This document shows positions 25,386 through 38,523 of a stretch of DNA of 64,000 nucleotides, piece by piece. A model generated the notes under the pieces. The model did no database searches. It saw nothing but the letters and a program-made list of their open reading frames with translations, and was not told the origin of the DNA. The stretch lies in assembly GCF_029873635.1 (NCBI RefSeq), contig NC_080422.1:3700001-3764000 (forward strand), in the 5' to 3' direction. This DNA comes from Malania oleifera (taxonomy: Eukaryota; Streptophyta; Magnoliopsida; Santalales; Ximeniaceae). The stretch's first letter is position 1, and each line of letters starts with the position of its first letter. Both the position numbers and the translations under genes were made by a program.

Positions 25386-27277
25386 TGTAATGACCTGCTA
25401 AATTAACGGGGGGTTTTTTTTTTTTTTTTAGGTAATAATTATTAGGAAATTCCATTTCTCTAATACCTTCTTATATAAAATTAGTCATCCACCTAAGCAG
25501 CAAGAAGCTAAAATCACACAACCACCACCATATATAAATATGTACAATACCAAAGAGCTACAATGTTTCCAAACTATACATATATGATTGTTTCCCAAAA
25601 TACCCTCAACTAGGTTAGGGTTATATAGAAATACTCCCAAAAATACTCACTTTACAGACATGGCGGCACTGAAGTCGCACTACCTGCGAGCCTGATTTGC
25701 TCGCTTAACTGTATCACCTGAAAAATATTAATTTAATGGGATGAGACGACGCTCAGTAAGACGAAATATGTTATTACTAGTGTGTGGCAAATGAGTTACA
25801 ATACTATGAAAATTTATTTCTATATAATTATGTGTAACTGAATCTGTAAATGCAGTACAAGTAATATAAGCCACCACCTTCTTCCATGTTGGTTAACATA
25901 TCTGTACTTTAGGTTTCTATGCATAATACTTTTAATATATATATATATATATATATAAGTATATTCCTTATTTCTGTGAAACTGTACATACATAATAATA
26001 ACTGAAAACTTCTCTAGATGGATAACTATATGTCATGATTTAACCCCTCATAACAGGTTTGTGCGGCCCGTAGACGAGATCTAACTCTGACTAACCTACT
26101 CGGATAAACCACTATACTCCGTCAATTCGATCGGCCCTCCTCAACCCATATCTGATGGGGAGGTCGTCCACACGTAGGCACGAGCGACTTATTTACCACG
26201 TATTATCTAAATAGGTGGTTGCACTCTATGTTGTATATAGCAACGATATCGTGTTCTGTAAACTGTATCTGTAATGGTCCATCAGGGTCTGATACTATAT
26301 AATACATCTACATATACAATTATCTGTTTTACCATGATTCTGTAATAACTATATTAACAATGACATTGTAGTAACTTGTAACTATATTAACTGTATTTCT
26401 AAGATTAACTGTAAATCTGTATGTCATGGTACTGTAAAACTGTATAATCATGGTATTCTAAAAATGTTGTAAAACATATTCGCTGTCTATATATTTTGTA
26501 TAACATAATTCTGAAAAATACTGTAAAACATGTTTCTGTTCTATATTTATATTCTCAAGCCACACAGTAATTTAAAACATATTAAACATACTTGATAAAC
26601 TGTATAAATTTCTGCTGTGAATAATAATCTGGTAAAAACGTATAATTTATACTGAAAACATACTAGAGTTACCTAGCGTAGCATGTTTCTCTTACCTTAT
26701 CTTTGAAAAGTCCCTACTATACTTTGGACCTATATCCGCAGGGTTCTCTACTTAACACCTTGAAAACGACATTCCCTAGAACAAAACATCAGTATTTCTT
26801 TGGATACAGCATTTATTATAACTGTAAGGAAAGCAAATACTAAATAAATGTCTTACCCTGAAATTGGGATGAATTTCAAACCAACTTCTCCAACGATCAA
26901 CTCCAGCAAACTTGAAGAGAACTTCACCAAGATCGTCGTGATGACCCCAGATCTTCAATCCGACAAAAAATGGAGCCAGGATCGAAGAGAGAAGGAGTGG
27001 GAGACGTTTTAGAGAGAGAGAGAGGGTAATTTGCGCTAGAATTCTGTTAAAAATTCAAGTTTTCACTATTTATAGAGTCAGATTCGTCGACGAGTCCTGT
27101 AGAAAGTTCGTCGACAAACTCGCACCCTCATCGATGAATTTCAGACTTCCAAAAATTCTCTCTCAGTATCTTCTCATCGACGAGCCGGGTCTTCGTCGAC
27201 AAGATCCTAAAGAACCCTCGTCGACGAAACCCCTGTGTTCGTCGATGAGACCTAGAAGAATTTCTTGGGTTATTACA
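25386..27277 (-). mobile_element. Solo LTR in the LINE (partner of 1619-2742)
   Basis: The 1892-bp sequence runs from TGTAATGACC to GGGTTATTACA with TACAA target duplications (25381-25385 and 27278-27282). On the minus strand it has a TCGTCGACGA array (about 27088-27255), a TATA box, a GA/CT-rich leader and the conserved block near 25740. The part from 26157 belongs to the duplicated block. It has no coding sequence. Confidence 0.9.
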
Positions 27278-27371
27278 TACAACATACACCATTTTTTTCT
27301 AAAACCCACCATAAAACTTTCCTAGATATCCTATCATATGCTTTCTCAAAGATAGAGAGAAAATATAACAA

Positions 27372-28182
27372 TAAATTAATTTATCTCTCTCCGTCTCTCT
27401 AGTTTGAAGAGTGTTGTGTGTGTGTCGATTCGGGTAGTAGTTTTGGTCGTGCCCTTCTCGCTCCCGAGTCAACTAGAGCTCCCCCTAATGTATTGTCATT
27501 GCCCCTATCGAAAAAGCATATAATTTCAAACCCTAAAATGCCCATCTTGTTTCTTTAGTTATGCTTGATTAAATTTTCATTTTCCTCTCATATTTGAGAT
27601 AAAGAGAAATATATAATGAGAAATTAATTTATCTCTTTATTTTCTATTACAAAATCCTCGAACCAAATAGGTCTTGAATAATTCAGAGAGAGAGAGAGAG
27701 AGAACCGAACTAATAAAAGATATCAAGAAAAAAGATATGCTGATAAGATACATTTGGATAAATCCATTACAAGACATATTAGATTTAATCAAGTAGCAGT
27801 CAAATTTCAACATTATAACCTAAGATCCACTCTTCCAACATCAAGATGGTAGCATAAAATTGAATTTTCCCTTCTTTCTTTGAAATTTTCAAACTTGAAA
27901 GCAACATCATAATTCACAAGAATCAATTCCTAGGCTCAAGTCTCGTCGCTCGCATTTATTATATGGTATTTAAAAATTTATTATGTGTTTATCTCTCCAC
28001 ATGCTGCCGGACTACACATGTAAGGAAGTGTTAAAGCTTGATATACATTGTTTACCCACAATTTAACAACTTAAACTTTTAGGTAAAGTGGTAATCTAAC
28101 ATATAAGAATCAATCCCACCACTTCTATTCTGATTCCCAGATGAATCCTGCTTTGCCATCCTAGTTCATCAAAGTTGTATCA
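27372..28182. other. Downstream region of trehalase copy 2, no gene seen
   Basis: This is nearly identical to 2835-3645, differing by one GT unit near 27415. It includes the likely 3' untranslated region of trehalase. Confidence 0.5.
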
Positions 28183-31100
28183 TTAGTTCTCCCAGCTCCC
28201 GGCCGGGCAATCTATTGCTCTATTCTGAGGCCATCCGAATTCCTCCAACAATGCCAATGCAACCCCGTTCGTCCATCCGAAACCAGTCTGCATTGCAGGA
28301 TTAATATCAAGAAGTTAATCCTTAATCAGTCTGCGATAAATAAAACCATTTCTCACACTAAGTCCACAACAGCCCTTGTACCAAAAATCCACTTAAGATA
28401 TGGGCCAAAAAGGAATATAGCCTTGGTGGCTAAAAGGATACTTCCTTGCAGTTTTTATGCCATTTAAGTTTACCCCATCATACCTCGTCCGACGAAAAAG
28501 AGAAGAAGTGCGAGGAAGTACTAAAAGGTCGAGAGGATTCTCACCTGGGTGATGTATTCACCGCCACCTCCAGATTTTCCGCAGGCTTCTACGTCATATT
28601 TTTCGTGCATTGCACCCGTCTTCTTGTAGCCAGCATAGTTGGATCTTAGCCACCTCACGGCGATGTCTTCTGCGAAGGATCTTGCCTCTTTTAATCCAGA
28701 CCGCACCAAACCTTCAATAATCATGTGTTGAATGGGTGCCCAACCATTTAAAAAATCCCTGCTTGTGAAAATTCTCCGTTAATTAGGACACACAAAAACA
28801 CACACACAAAGTAGTGAAAGATCAAGTCAAGCAGGAACTGAAGCAGATAAATTTACCATTGTTGTCCTGAATTTGTCAACGAGGTTGCGATGCCAGCATC
28901 ATGGAGCAGGCCTGAACTTTGGAAGCTCTTCATAACATTGCCCACCAAAGAAACATCTTCCCATGATAACATTGTAAAAGTTTACTTAGTAGATTTATAG
29001 AGAAAAGAGTCTGCCACCATGCACATCTAAATTCTAATGTCATGGAAAATATATGACAAACCTGAGTGAAATGACTCAATCCACAAAGGAATGAAGTTCG
29101 AAGCAAATATATTCTGATTCTGGTTGCAAGCCTTCCATGATTCAGCTCCCTAAAATGCATTGAGATGACTAAATTAGGGAAAATAAAAACTGTGGGGTTC
29201 TATATTTTAAGATACTACTGCTCACAAACTTCCTGTGAAGATACCTACCTTTTTGCATTTGAAGCTATCACTGAGCCAGTAATCAAGCCATTGTTGCATC
29301 TTTTCATTCCAAAATACAGAGTTCATTGCCTTTTTTCTCATTTGGGAAGCTTCAGAAAAACGTGCAGCTAAGCTATTGTTTCCAATTACATTTGCCAGGA
29401 AGGTTATATCAATTTCCATCTGGATCAGAGAACACAATAGCCCATAAGTGCATGGATTGCTGAATTCAACTAAAACCTTCAGAGGCATTGTAAAAATCAT
29501 ACTCCCAATATGAAAGCATTCAGATCCACAGGTATAATTGATGTTGTAGCCAAGGTTGTGAGGTCGGAGCTGTTTCTGCAACAAGACATCCAAACACTTT
29601 CATTGTCCAATATGCAAAGATCCTTAAGTTGAAACTTCATCAATCCCAAAACACTACAAAATATTAGGTGGTGGAAACAAACAACTCTAAAGTAGTGTTG
29701 GGGAGAATAGATTTCAAGACTTGGATTTGGATTTGTGTGGATTTGAATGAAATTCAATAAAATTTTGTACTGTGTTTTACACAAATCCAAATCCAAATCC
29801 AAGGTTTGAAATACAAGCTCCCAAACAGAAAGCAAGACTTCTGCCAAGGAAAACCTTATGTAGAATGTACAAAATATATAGGCTCCAAGTAAGGAATCTG
29901 TGAAATCTCAAAATGTGAAGTCCAGCTAAAAGTACTAAAAACTATTACCTCATCCATCTTGAACTGAAATCCCATCCAGACTCTGCAGCGGAAGCCAATT
30001 CACGGTATAATTTTTGCTTTTCAGTATCATTCAAGAGCTTGGAAGCAGTTTGATAGTCCTGCCAGATGATACAAGTCAGTAATTACATACAGTTAAACAA
30101 TTCACATTCATTCACATGATGCGAATCCTAAACCAAGGTAAGCATGCAGGAGTGAAGGACACACAATAGTATAAGACTCTGGTCTGGGTTTGTTCCACAT
30201 TGCATAGTATCGACTTAAATGGTGAATGCAACCTTGAGCATCTTGGATTGTCACCTCATGTATATCTACAAAAGGGGAAAAAAAAATTGGAAATCATCAG
30301 CATAAGACAACCGAGAAAAATAATGACTTGTGCAAAGCATTTGAAAGACTTAGACTGGGAACTCCCTCTTGCAATACCTGAACGCCAAAATTCATATTCT
30401 TTGAGAAGTGCAGGGAGAGACTTCCTAACAAACTCTATATCAGCAGTCCGATTGTATATCGCACGAATCATTGCACTTAGGAGAGGAGGCTGGCTGCAAA
30501 AAGGTCAACTTATATAGTTAAATTTCTCCTGAAAAAACAGATGTCAAGAGGGCTAAACAAAACTACTAGAGCCTTCAGAGTTAAGAATAAGAAGACGAAT
30601 AAGTTAAATTTCACCTATACAAAAAGGAGAAGACAGTGGAACTGGGTGCTTTTAAAAATATGATTCAAGATTCATAATGTCAAGAGGGCAAAACAAAACT
30701 TAGAAGGCCAATCAGCATACTGCAACTATTTTTGAAAGATGGAAAACTAGAGCCTTAAGAAAAAGAAGAAGAAGAAGAAGAAGAAGAAGAATATTTAAAA
30801 ATATTATATTGGGTTTTCACAAATCAACCTTCTTTCCATAGCAATCCCTTACAATAAGCCCCCTTAAACTTCAAATTCTGGATCTGCTTTATTTTATTAA
30901 TTTATTATTTAATTTATCTTTTTAATTACATCAAACAAGAGCCAAGCACTGAAAAGAGTAGCATTACCTTCTATTGGTGTAATAGGTCCTGGCACCATTG
31001 AGGACATAAGTATATTGATCTATGAGGAAAAGAAGATTAGTCACAATTGCTTTTGCAGTATCATACATTTGACTTGCTAGCAAACCCCTGCATTAAAAGT

Positions 31101-32867
31101 TAAGAAGTTATTTTTTATATATAAGATGTTGCATTTTATAAAACAAAAAATATAACCTTATGGCATAAGCAAACTTTCGAACCCAACCCCCACCCCATTT
31201 CCCCCCCTAATCAACATCCTTACTTTTTTCTTTTTCTTTTTTTCTTTTTCAAAATATATAACTCAGGAAATTGATCTCCAAGATTTCTAAAGTCTGTCAA
31301 ATTTGAACTTTAATTTTTTTCAACATTTTTAATTTCTAATAGTGTTGCATCACCCATGTTGTGATACACAAAAAGACCGTGAAAGAGAAACATAATTGTC
31401 TAACCCTACAACACCTAGAGAAGGAAAACTCTTAAGATTGTTTGGAAGAATGGAATTTGATTTGGATTTGCATGGATATGTTCGAAAGTTAATAGCATTA
31501 GTAGATTTTGATACCTTCGATGTATCATGCAAGCAAAGGAAGAGATTGAAGAGGATGTGATTACAGAGTTAAAGTAGGTTAAGTAAAATGAAGGAGTGCT
31601 TTAGACGTATTGTGTGATTATAGAATACTCTTAAAATTAGAAGGAAAGTTTTATAAGATAACCATAAGATCAAGCATGCTATGTTGATCAGAATGTTAAA
31701 CAACTAAAAAGCAACACATCAAAAAGTAAAAATTGTAGATATGTGAATGTTAAAGTGGATGAGTGATATAACTTTAAAGGATAAATTAAAAAACAAACAC
31801 ATTATCAATATGATAGACATAACACTAGTAGAACATAAGACAAGAAAGGGGCAACTTAGATGACTTGAGTATTAGAATCATAGGTCAAGTAGTGCACCCC
31901 TAGAAGGAGTGAGTAAATTATTATTAACGGTAGTAGGAGTAGACCTAGACTTAAAATAACCTAGAATGAGCTATGAAAAAGGATCCAATAGCTCTTAAGT
32001 AAGTTGAGAAAATTGTCCATGATTGCATGAATTTTCCGAAAGGATTCATACAGTCAACCCCAATTAATGAGAGTTAAGGCTTGTTGTTGTTCTTTTGTTC
32101 AAATCCATAAAAATTCTATATTGTATTCTCCAAAAACTAGGTAAACAATTAAAACTAAATTGAATTTAGGAATGAGTAGATTTATGTAATGGTGGAATTT
32201 TAGTAATGCAAATTAGCTTGAGCATTGGAAAGGTCATGGAGGCCTCTCAATCTCTTCTTTCTCATGATTGAATGTCGATGAATTAGGGGATGTCCTCGTT
32301 CATTAAATTTTTCAAAAAAGGGTTCGATACTAACCTGATTACCCAGTAAGAATCCCAATAATAAACCTCCAAAAACCGGGACCCTGGAATCACGACCGGC
32401 GCCGGCAGAGGAAGCAGAGTATGAAAGTCCGGCTGCTTCCGGACGTCATCCGAGACTCTCCGGCTCAAGTTTTTCCAAAGTGAATGCACCTCCAACGCCC
32501 ACGCCCTCACATTCGGATGCTTCACGGCCGGCAAGAACCCCTCCGGCGTCGGTACAAAATTCGCCGGCAAAAAGTACACCAGATCATCCCCTGCTTCGTG
32601 GAAGTATTTCCCCAAGTAATCCTGCAAAGCTTCAACGGGAACTGACCCGTTTTTGGATCTGGGCAAGCTGTTGAAGGCTTTCTCGGTCGTCGATAGGTCG
32701 AATTTCAGGGACAAGTCGACGTACCGTTTTGGATCGAAACCGGAGGAGCCGAAGGTGTTGAGTGCGGTTTTCTGGACGCGTTGGAGGAAGGTGACGAGTG
32801 GGGTAGAGGGTTTTACGGGGCCGGAATCGGGAGGATTGCATTGCGATGGGGTTTCAGAAGCGGACAT
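28183..32867 (-). CDS. TRE1: Trehalase (GH37), copy 2, 11 exons
   Basis: The gene has the same structure as copy 1, each exon shifted by 24,537: 32335-32867, 30968-31087, 30378-30493, 30165-30265, 29949-30058, 29503-29575, 29249-29419, 29062-29149, 28857-28956, 28545-28758, 28183-28287. It also gives an uninterrupted 576-residue protein. I found two residue differences: position 10 is Cys here and Ser in copy 1, and position 214 is Tyr here, as in Arabidopsis, against Cys in copy 1. The likely catalytic residues D320 and E523 and the unusual QQWDFLNGWAP are shared, so that variant predates the duplication. Exons 3-11 and their introns are almost identical to copy 1. The upstream region differs: the TATA-like box of copy 1 is absent and several insertions and deletions lie in the leader and promoter. 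Confidence 0.93.
31527..32095 (+). mobile_element. Decayed LINE 3' fragment in trehalase intron 1 (copy 2)
   Basis: This is the counterpart of 6990-7560, with the same (TTG)n tail at its right end. The two copies differ at more than a dozen sites, unlike the rest of the gene. Confidence 0.65.
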
Positions 32868-32919
32868 GGGATTTAAGAGTAAAGGAAAGAAGATGAAGGC
32901 GAGATAGAGAGAGGAGAAT

Positions 32920-33015
32920 TTAGGGTTGGGGGAGCAAAAAGCCGCAATTAATGGAGGCGATTGGACGTTTTGGATGAGGCTGAAGACAAGGCGAGGATGA
33001 TCGAAGCTGATTCAT
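32920..33015 (-). other. 31-codon upstream ORF in the trehalase leader (copy 2)
   Basis: The same ATG and stop are kept as in copy 1 (8383-8478). It is out of frame with trehalase and ends 52 nt before its start. Confidence 0.4.
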
Positions 33016-35419
33016 GGTTTTATAAGCAGAATGAATCTGAAAAAGCAAACAATGAAAAAGAAGAGATAGAAGACGAAGAAGAAAGCTGAAGAAGAAGAAT
33101 AAAAAGTCGAGAGAGGAAGAATTCTGATTCTGTCATGAAAAGATTGAACAGAGACACTGCCAAAAGAGCCGGCAAAAGTAAGAATTTTTTTAAAAAAAAA
33201 AACGCTAATACTGGTGTCCAATACGGATAAAGATACGGATACATTATATTCATACGATACAGCTAAAAAATAATAATTAAATAAACTGTAACAAATAAGG
33301 GGGAAAGGCCGCGACCCATGAGTTTGGCGGGGTCCGAAGAGCGGCGTCAATGGCTGGAGTTTTCATGATAATTCAAAAATAATAATAATAATTCAATTAA
33401 TTATAATGGGTGAAAGAAAAGAGAGAAACTAATGAAGAAACTCATTTTTTCTTATACTTTCTTTTTATATTAAATTTTAAAAATAAAAAATTATTTAATA
33501 TAATTAAAAATTAAGAAAAACTAAATACTATTGATGTATAAAGTTAAATTTTTGTTTTTTTATTTTTTTTATTTTCTTTCTTATTTTCCTTAATAATAAT
33601 CAAACATGAAAATGCAAATTTTTTTTAAATTTGTTCCAAACAAAGCCTAAAAAAATTAAAATTTTGACATATAACCAATTCAATATATTTAAAAAAATAA
33701 ATTATTTATCAAGACTGTAAATAATCCAATGAGAGCTAATCACTACAAATAAAGATTAAAAAAGTAATTTTGTAGCTACTACTCTTGACATTCCCTAATC
33801 GCCACCTTTCTTACATTTGTGCATTATCCAACTCTAGTGTGTTTTCTTCACTCTAGAGTAGCCTTGAGAACAACAACAACAACAACAAAACCAAGTCTTA
33901 ATTCCACTAGGTGAGGTCGGCAATATGAATCATTTTCCGTCAATTTATGCGATCATGGACCATTTCTTTTAATAGATTCAAGGATATTAAATCTTTACTT
34001 ACTATCTCCTCTCAAGTTATTTTAGTCTACCCCTACCCCTTCTATTGCTCCCCACAGTAACTAAGTCACTCTTCCTCACAGGTGCACTATATGGCATATG
34101 TTGCAATTGTTTATACCATCTGATTCGTCCCTTCCTTATCTTATCTTCTATAGGAGCTAAACCTAACTTAACATGAATATCTTCATTCCTTAATTTATCT
34201 TTCAATGTTATATCACTCATCGATCTAAGTATTCTCATCTCAACAACTTTTACTTTTTGGATATTATGTTTTTTCGTCGCCCAACATTCTAATCTATATA
34301 ACATTGCTGGTCTTATATCCTATAAAATTTTCCTTTCAATTTTAAGAATATTCTACGATCACAAAGCACACTTGAAGCACTTCTCCATTTTACCCAACAT
34401 GCTTTAACTCTATGCATTACATCATCTTCAATTTCTCCTTCAGCATGCATAATAGATCCAAGGTATCGAAATCTACAAGTACTATTTATTTCTTCAACAT
34501 CAAGTTTAACTTTGTCCCCAATATTCCTCCTATCATTACTAAAATTACATTTCATATATTCTGTCTTATTTCTACTTATCTTAAAGTCTCAAAATTCTAA
34601 AGCTTCTCTCCAAAATTTTAACTCGGTATCTACTTCGTCCCTAGTTTCATCAATTAATACAATATCATCTGCAAACAACATACACCATGGAACCTCTTTT
34701 TAAATACTCTTCGTAATAACTCGAGGAATTTTTCAGCATCTCGTCGACAAACACAGGGGATTTGTCGACGAGGATATAAGAGGAGTTCGTCGACGAGGAT
34801 AGGTTTCGTCATCGAGGACAGGTTTCGTCAACGAGAAAATAACGAGAGATTTTTGGGGCAATCTGAAATTCATCGATGAGGGGGGAAGTTCGTCGACAAA
34901 ATTCCTTAAGGACTCGTCAACGAGATGACGTGTCTCGTCGACGAATCCGGGGCTATAAATAGTGAAAACCCAGATTTTTCAGCAGAAAACTGGCGCAAAC
35001 TTTTTCTCTCTCTCTCTAAAACGTCTCCCACTCCTTCTCTCTTCGATTCCGGCTCCATTTCTCACCGGATTAAAGATCTGAGACCACCACGATGCTCCTG
35101 ACGAAGTTCTCTGCAAGTCTGCTGGATCTGATCGTGGGAGAAGTTGGATTAAAATTCATCCCAAATTTAGGGTAAGGTGTTTTATTCAGAATCTGCTTTT
35201 CCTGCAGTTCTAAGAAATGTTGTTTGCAGGAAAATACTAATGTTTTATTCTGAGAGATGTCATTTTCAGGGTGTTGAGTGGAGAACCCTACAGGTATAAG
35301 GCTAGAGTTCAGTGAAAATTTTTCAGAAACTAGGTAAGGAAAATATGTTATACTAGGCAATTCTAGTAAGTTTTCAGCATAAATTATACGCTTTTACCAA
35401 ATTATTATTTACAATAGAA

Positions 35420-35465
<46 letters not shown>

Positions 35466-36589
35466 TGTATACCAATTATTATACAGAATATGAGTTTTTA
35501 AAGTATGTGTGGCCTAAGTAGATATTATTTGTATACCAGTTAGATATTTACAGATTTTATACAGACAGAATACATATACATATACAGTTTTATTCAAATG
35601 ATTACACAGACAGATATATATATAGCAGTATACAGATGTTTATTCAGATCAGTATATAGAAAGTTATGTTTTCCTAAATGCCATAACACTCAGAGTATAC
35701 AGATAGATTGTACAGACAAAGTATACAGACAGATGATACAACTTTAGCATCAAGATGCTACAAATATTACAGTATTTACAGTACAGAATTATAGTGTTAC
35801 GGTTATTTTGGAAACATAATGAAAACAGTAAAAGAGTATATATGTATATATATAGTATCAGATCCCTGTGAAAAGATTACAGATAGATACAAATACAAAA
35901 TATAGAGCACGATACCGTTGCTAATACAGATAGAGTGCAACTACATATCTCAGATAGTGTGTTGGTACCGTCAACTATGCTCGGAGAGTATGCAGCTCCC
36001 CAGTTCGCTAGGTTGAGGGAGCTAGTTTGACGAGGTAGCGGCCAGTCTTGAACCTAGAAGTGGATGCAATTTGGACGAACAGAGGTAGAGTAGAGTATAG
36101 TGACTTACCTAGAGGGTCGATCAAGTTAAGTCCCGCCAACAGGCCGCACAACCCTATCATGAGGGGTCAAATCATGACATACAGAGTTCCAGGGATAAAA
36201 GCACAGTTATGTATATGTAAACAGTTTTACAGTATTTGATAAATATAGTATGATATTAGCAGTATGAAAAGTAGAAAACTTAGTTGATACAGTTATGTTT
36301 TTAAACTGCGAAAAATGTAAGATATGTTTTACAGATTTACTCTTTATTACAACTCAGATGTTATTTAAAGTATATGTAGCTTAGTTACCACACTCTAGTA
36401 ATAGCATATTTCCACTTATTGAGCGTCGTCTCACCTTATTATTCTAACATTTTTCAGGTGAACCAGTTAGGCGAGCAAATCAGGCTCGCAGATAGAGATT
36501 TCTAGATTACCCTGGTTGTAGGGTGAGTTTGTGACAGAGTTTTATATTTGTGGAATAGATGATACTGGAGGGAAATGTTTTATGGCTAT

Positions 36590-38523
36590 TGTAGTAACCC
36601 GTAAAATAATGGAATTTAAAGAAAGAGGGAGAGAAAATAGAAACTGAAACAGAAGGAGGTCGTAGAGTTCGTCGACGAACACAGCGTCTCGTCGACGAAG
36701 GTCTTCAGAATTTCGTCGACGAACACAGGGCTTCGTCGACGAGAAAATAACGAGAGATGGTTCAGGCTGCTCTGAATTTCGTCGACGAATATAGGGCCTC
36801 GTCGACGAATTTTACGAAGGGCTCGTCGACGAGGTGACGTGTCTCGTCGACGAACTTGGCCCTATAAATAGTGGAAACCCAGGATATTTATCATTTTCAC
36901 CGCGCCTCTCTCTCCTCTCTCTCTCTCTACGTCTCCCTCTCCCTTCTCTCTTCGATTCCGACCCCACCAGTCGCTGGATCGACGATCCGAAGCTACCACG
37001 ACACTCCTGGCAGAGTTCTTTGCACATCTACCGGAGCAGATCGTCAGGAAAACAGAGTTGGATTTCATCCCAAATTCAGGGTAAGGCCTTTTAGCTAGTT
37101 TTTGGCTTTCTGACAGTTATAGGAAATGATATAGACGGAAGATTACTGATATTTTGTTCTAGCATATGTTGGTTTCAGGGTGTTTTGTAGGAGGCCCTGC
37201 GGGTGTTAGGCTTGTATTCCCTAGGGGCTTTCCAGTAGTCAGGTAAGGAAAATATGCTATGCTAGGCATTTCTTAAAATATGATACAATTTATTTAATTA
37301 TGAAAATTATGCATTTAGTATGGTGTGGCTTGTGAATATGTATATGGTACGGGGATATGTTTTACGAATTTAGTTTCATGATTTTATGAATTTCAGTATT
37401 ATGATTATGCGAATTTTAGTATCATGATTTTATGGATTTTAGTATCATGATTATACGGATCTCAGTACCATGATTACATGAATTTCAGTATTATGATCAT
37501 GCAGCTTCAATATTATGATTATTCAGTTCTCAGTATTACATATGAATTACAGTTACAATTTATGCAGCATCATGGTTATTTCAGTACTTCAGAATCATGA
37601 TAAATCATATAGATATATATATATATTATATGATATTAGACCCTATTAGACTTGCAGCTACAGAGCACGGTACCGTTGCTACAGATACTATGTTACTTAT
37701 TTAGTGCAACCACCTATTTAGATAATACGTGGTAAGGTCGACCACCTAAGCCCTTGAAGAGGTTAGGCTCCCTATCCAGATATGGGTTGAGGTGGGCAGG
37801 TCGACTGACGGAGTTCAATGATTTATTCCTAATTGGCCAGTTAGGGTAAATCCAGCCTATGGGCCATACAACCCTGTCATGAGGGGGGCAAGTCATGACA
37901 CACAGATAGCCACAGGGAACAGTTTCAGTTACTATTACATACGTACGGATTTACAATAACAGGGACTATACTTATGTACACTAGAAGTATTTGAATTATA
38001 ACCATAATACTATCACGTTAAGCAATAGGGAAAAGGGGTGGTGTATTCTATTATTTGTACAGTACTTTTGTACTCAGTTATTCATGTGTATATGAAAACA
38101 GATTTCATGATATATAGTAGCTCATTTTCCACACACTAGAAATAGCATATTTCTCCTTACTGAGCGTTGGCTCATCCCAGTGTTGATATATTTTTCAGGT
38201 GATCCAGGTAGGCGAGCAGACCAGGCTGGCAAATAAAGGGGTTTCAGTAGTGCCCTGCCAGAGAGTGGGTATGTTTTTGGGAGTATCTTTGTACATCCCA
38301 GTATAGTTGAGGGAATTTTTGGGAAAATAGATATATGTGTATATTTTGGGAAAAACATGGTAGCACTCTGGTATTGATATTGTATGATATGGACACTTTA
38401 TTCAGTTTATGCTTTTCGCTACTTAGGTTTATGATTGAGTTTTTCCCCAGTATGGTATTAGAGCATGTAAAATATTATAGTATGGGAAAAAAAAAAACTC
38501 ATTTAATTAAGCAGGTCGTTACA
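36590..38523 (+). mobile_element. Solo LTR nested in the previous LTR
   Basis: The 1934-bp sequence runs from TGTAGTAACCC to GGTCGTTACA with GCTAT on both sides (36585-36589 and 38524-38528). It has eight exact TCGTCGACGA palindromes, TATA (CCTATAAATAGTGG near 36862), a CT-rich leader, GAGCACGGTACCGTTGCTA near 37664 and the conserved block near 38160. It has no coding sequence. As the innermost layer it is the youngest here. Confidence 0.92.
36668..36854. repeat. TCGTCGACGA palindrome array (best-preserved example)
   Basis: Eight exact copies of the 10-bp palindrome TCGTCGACGA lie in under 190 bp, ending just upstream of a TATA box. Spacing alternates between short and longer gaps, and many copies are followed by ACACAGGG or ATATAGGG. 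Confidence 0.95.

Larger units (their letters stand above)
13460..27348 (-). mobile_element. 5'-truncated RTE-like LINE split by three LTR-element insertions
   Basis: Four pieces (13460-14004, 22701-22903, 25130-25385, 27283-27348) line up end to end with the LINE at 33870-39130. The first piece codes on the minus strand for the reverse-transcriptase C-terminus (MSGITLKDKLRNEHI, GRPKIIWEEIMRKN) and has an AAC/AAT-rich 3' tail at its left end. Each break is flanked by a 5-bp target duplication: TTTAT, ATAAT and TACAA. The whole LINE has its own target duplication of about 20-23 bp, at 13437-13459 and 27349-27371, beginning AAGATAGAGAGAAAATATAA. LINE sequence totals about 1.07 kb. Confidence 0.85.
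26157..35483. repeat. Duplicated block, copy 2 (trehalase locus)
   Basis: This is the partner of 1619-10910 in the same orientation. Both outer limits are set by differences in copy 1: an LTR insertion at the left and the junction at 10910 at the right. Here the sequence continues without a break into the rest of the LTR on both sides. Confidence 0.95.

Noticed and set aside
36668-36854. CRISPR-like array of short palindromic repeats
   Set aside because: Spacing is irregular, spacers are not unique, there are no cas genes, and the setting is a plant LTR promoter.
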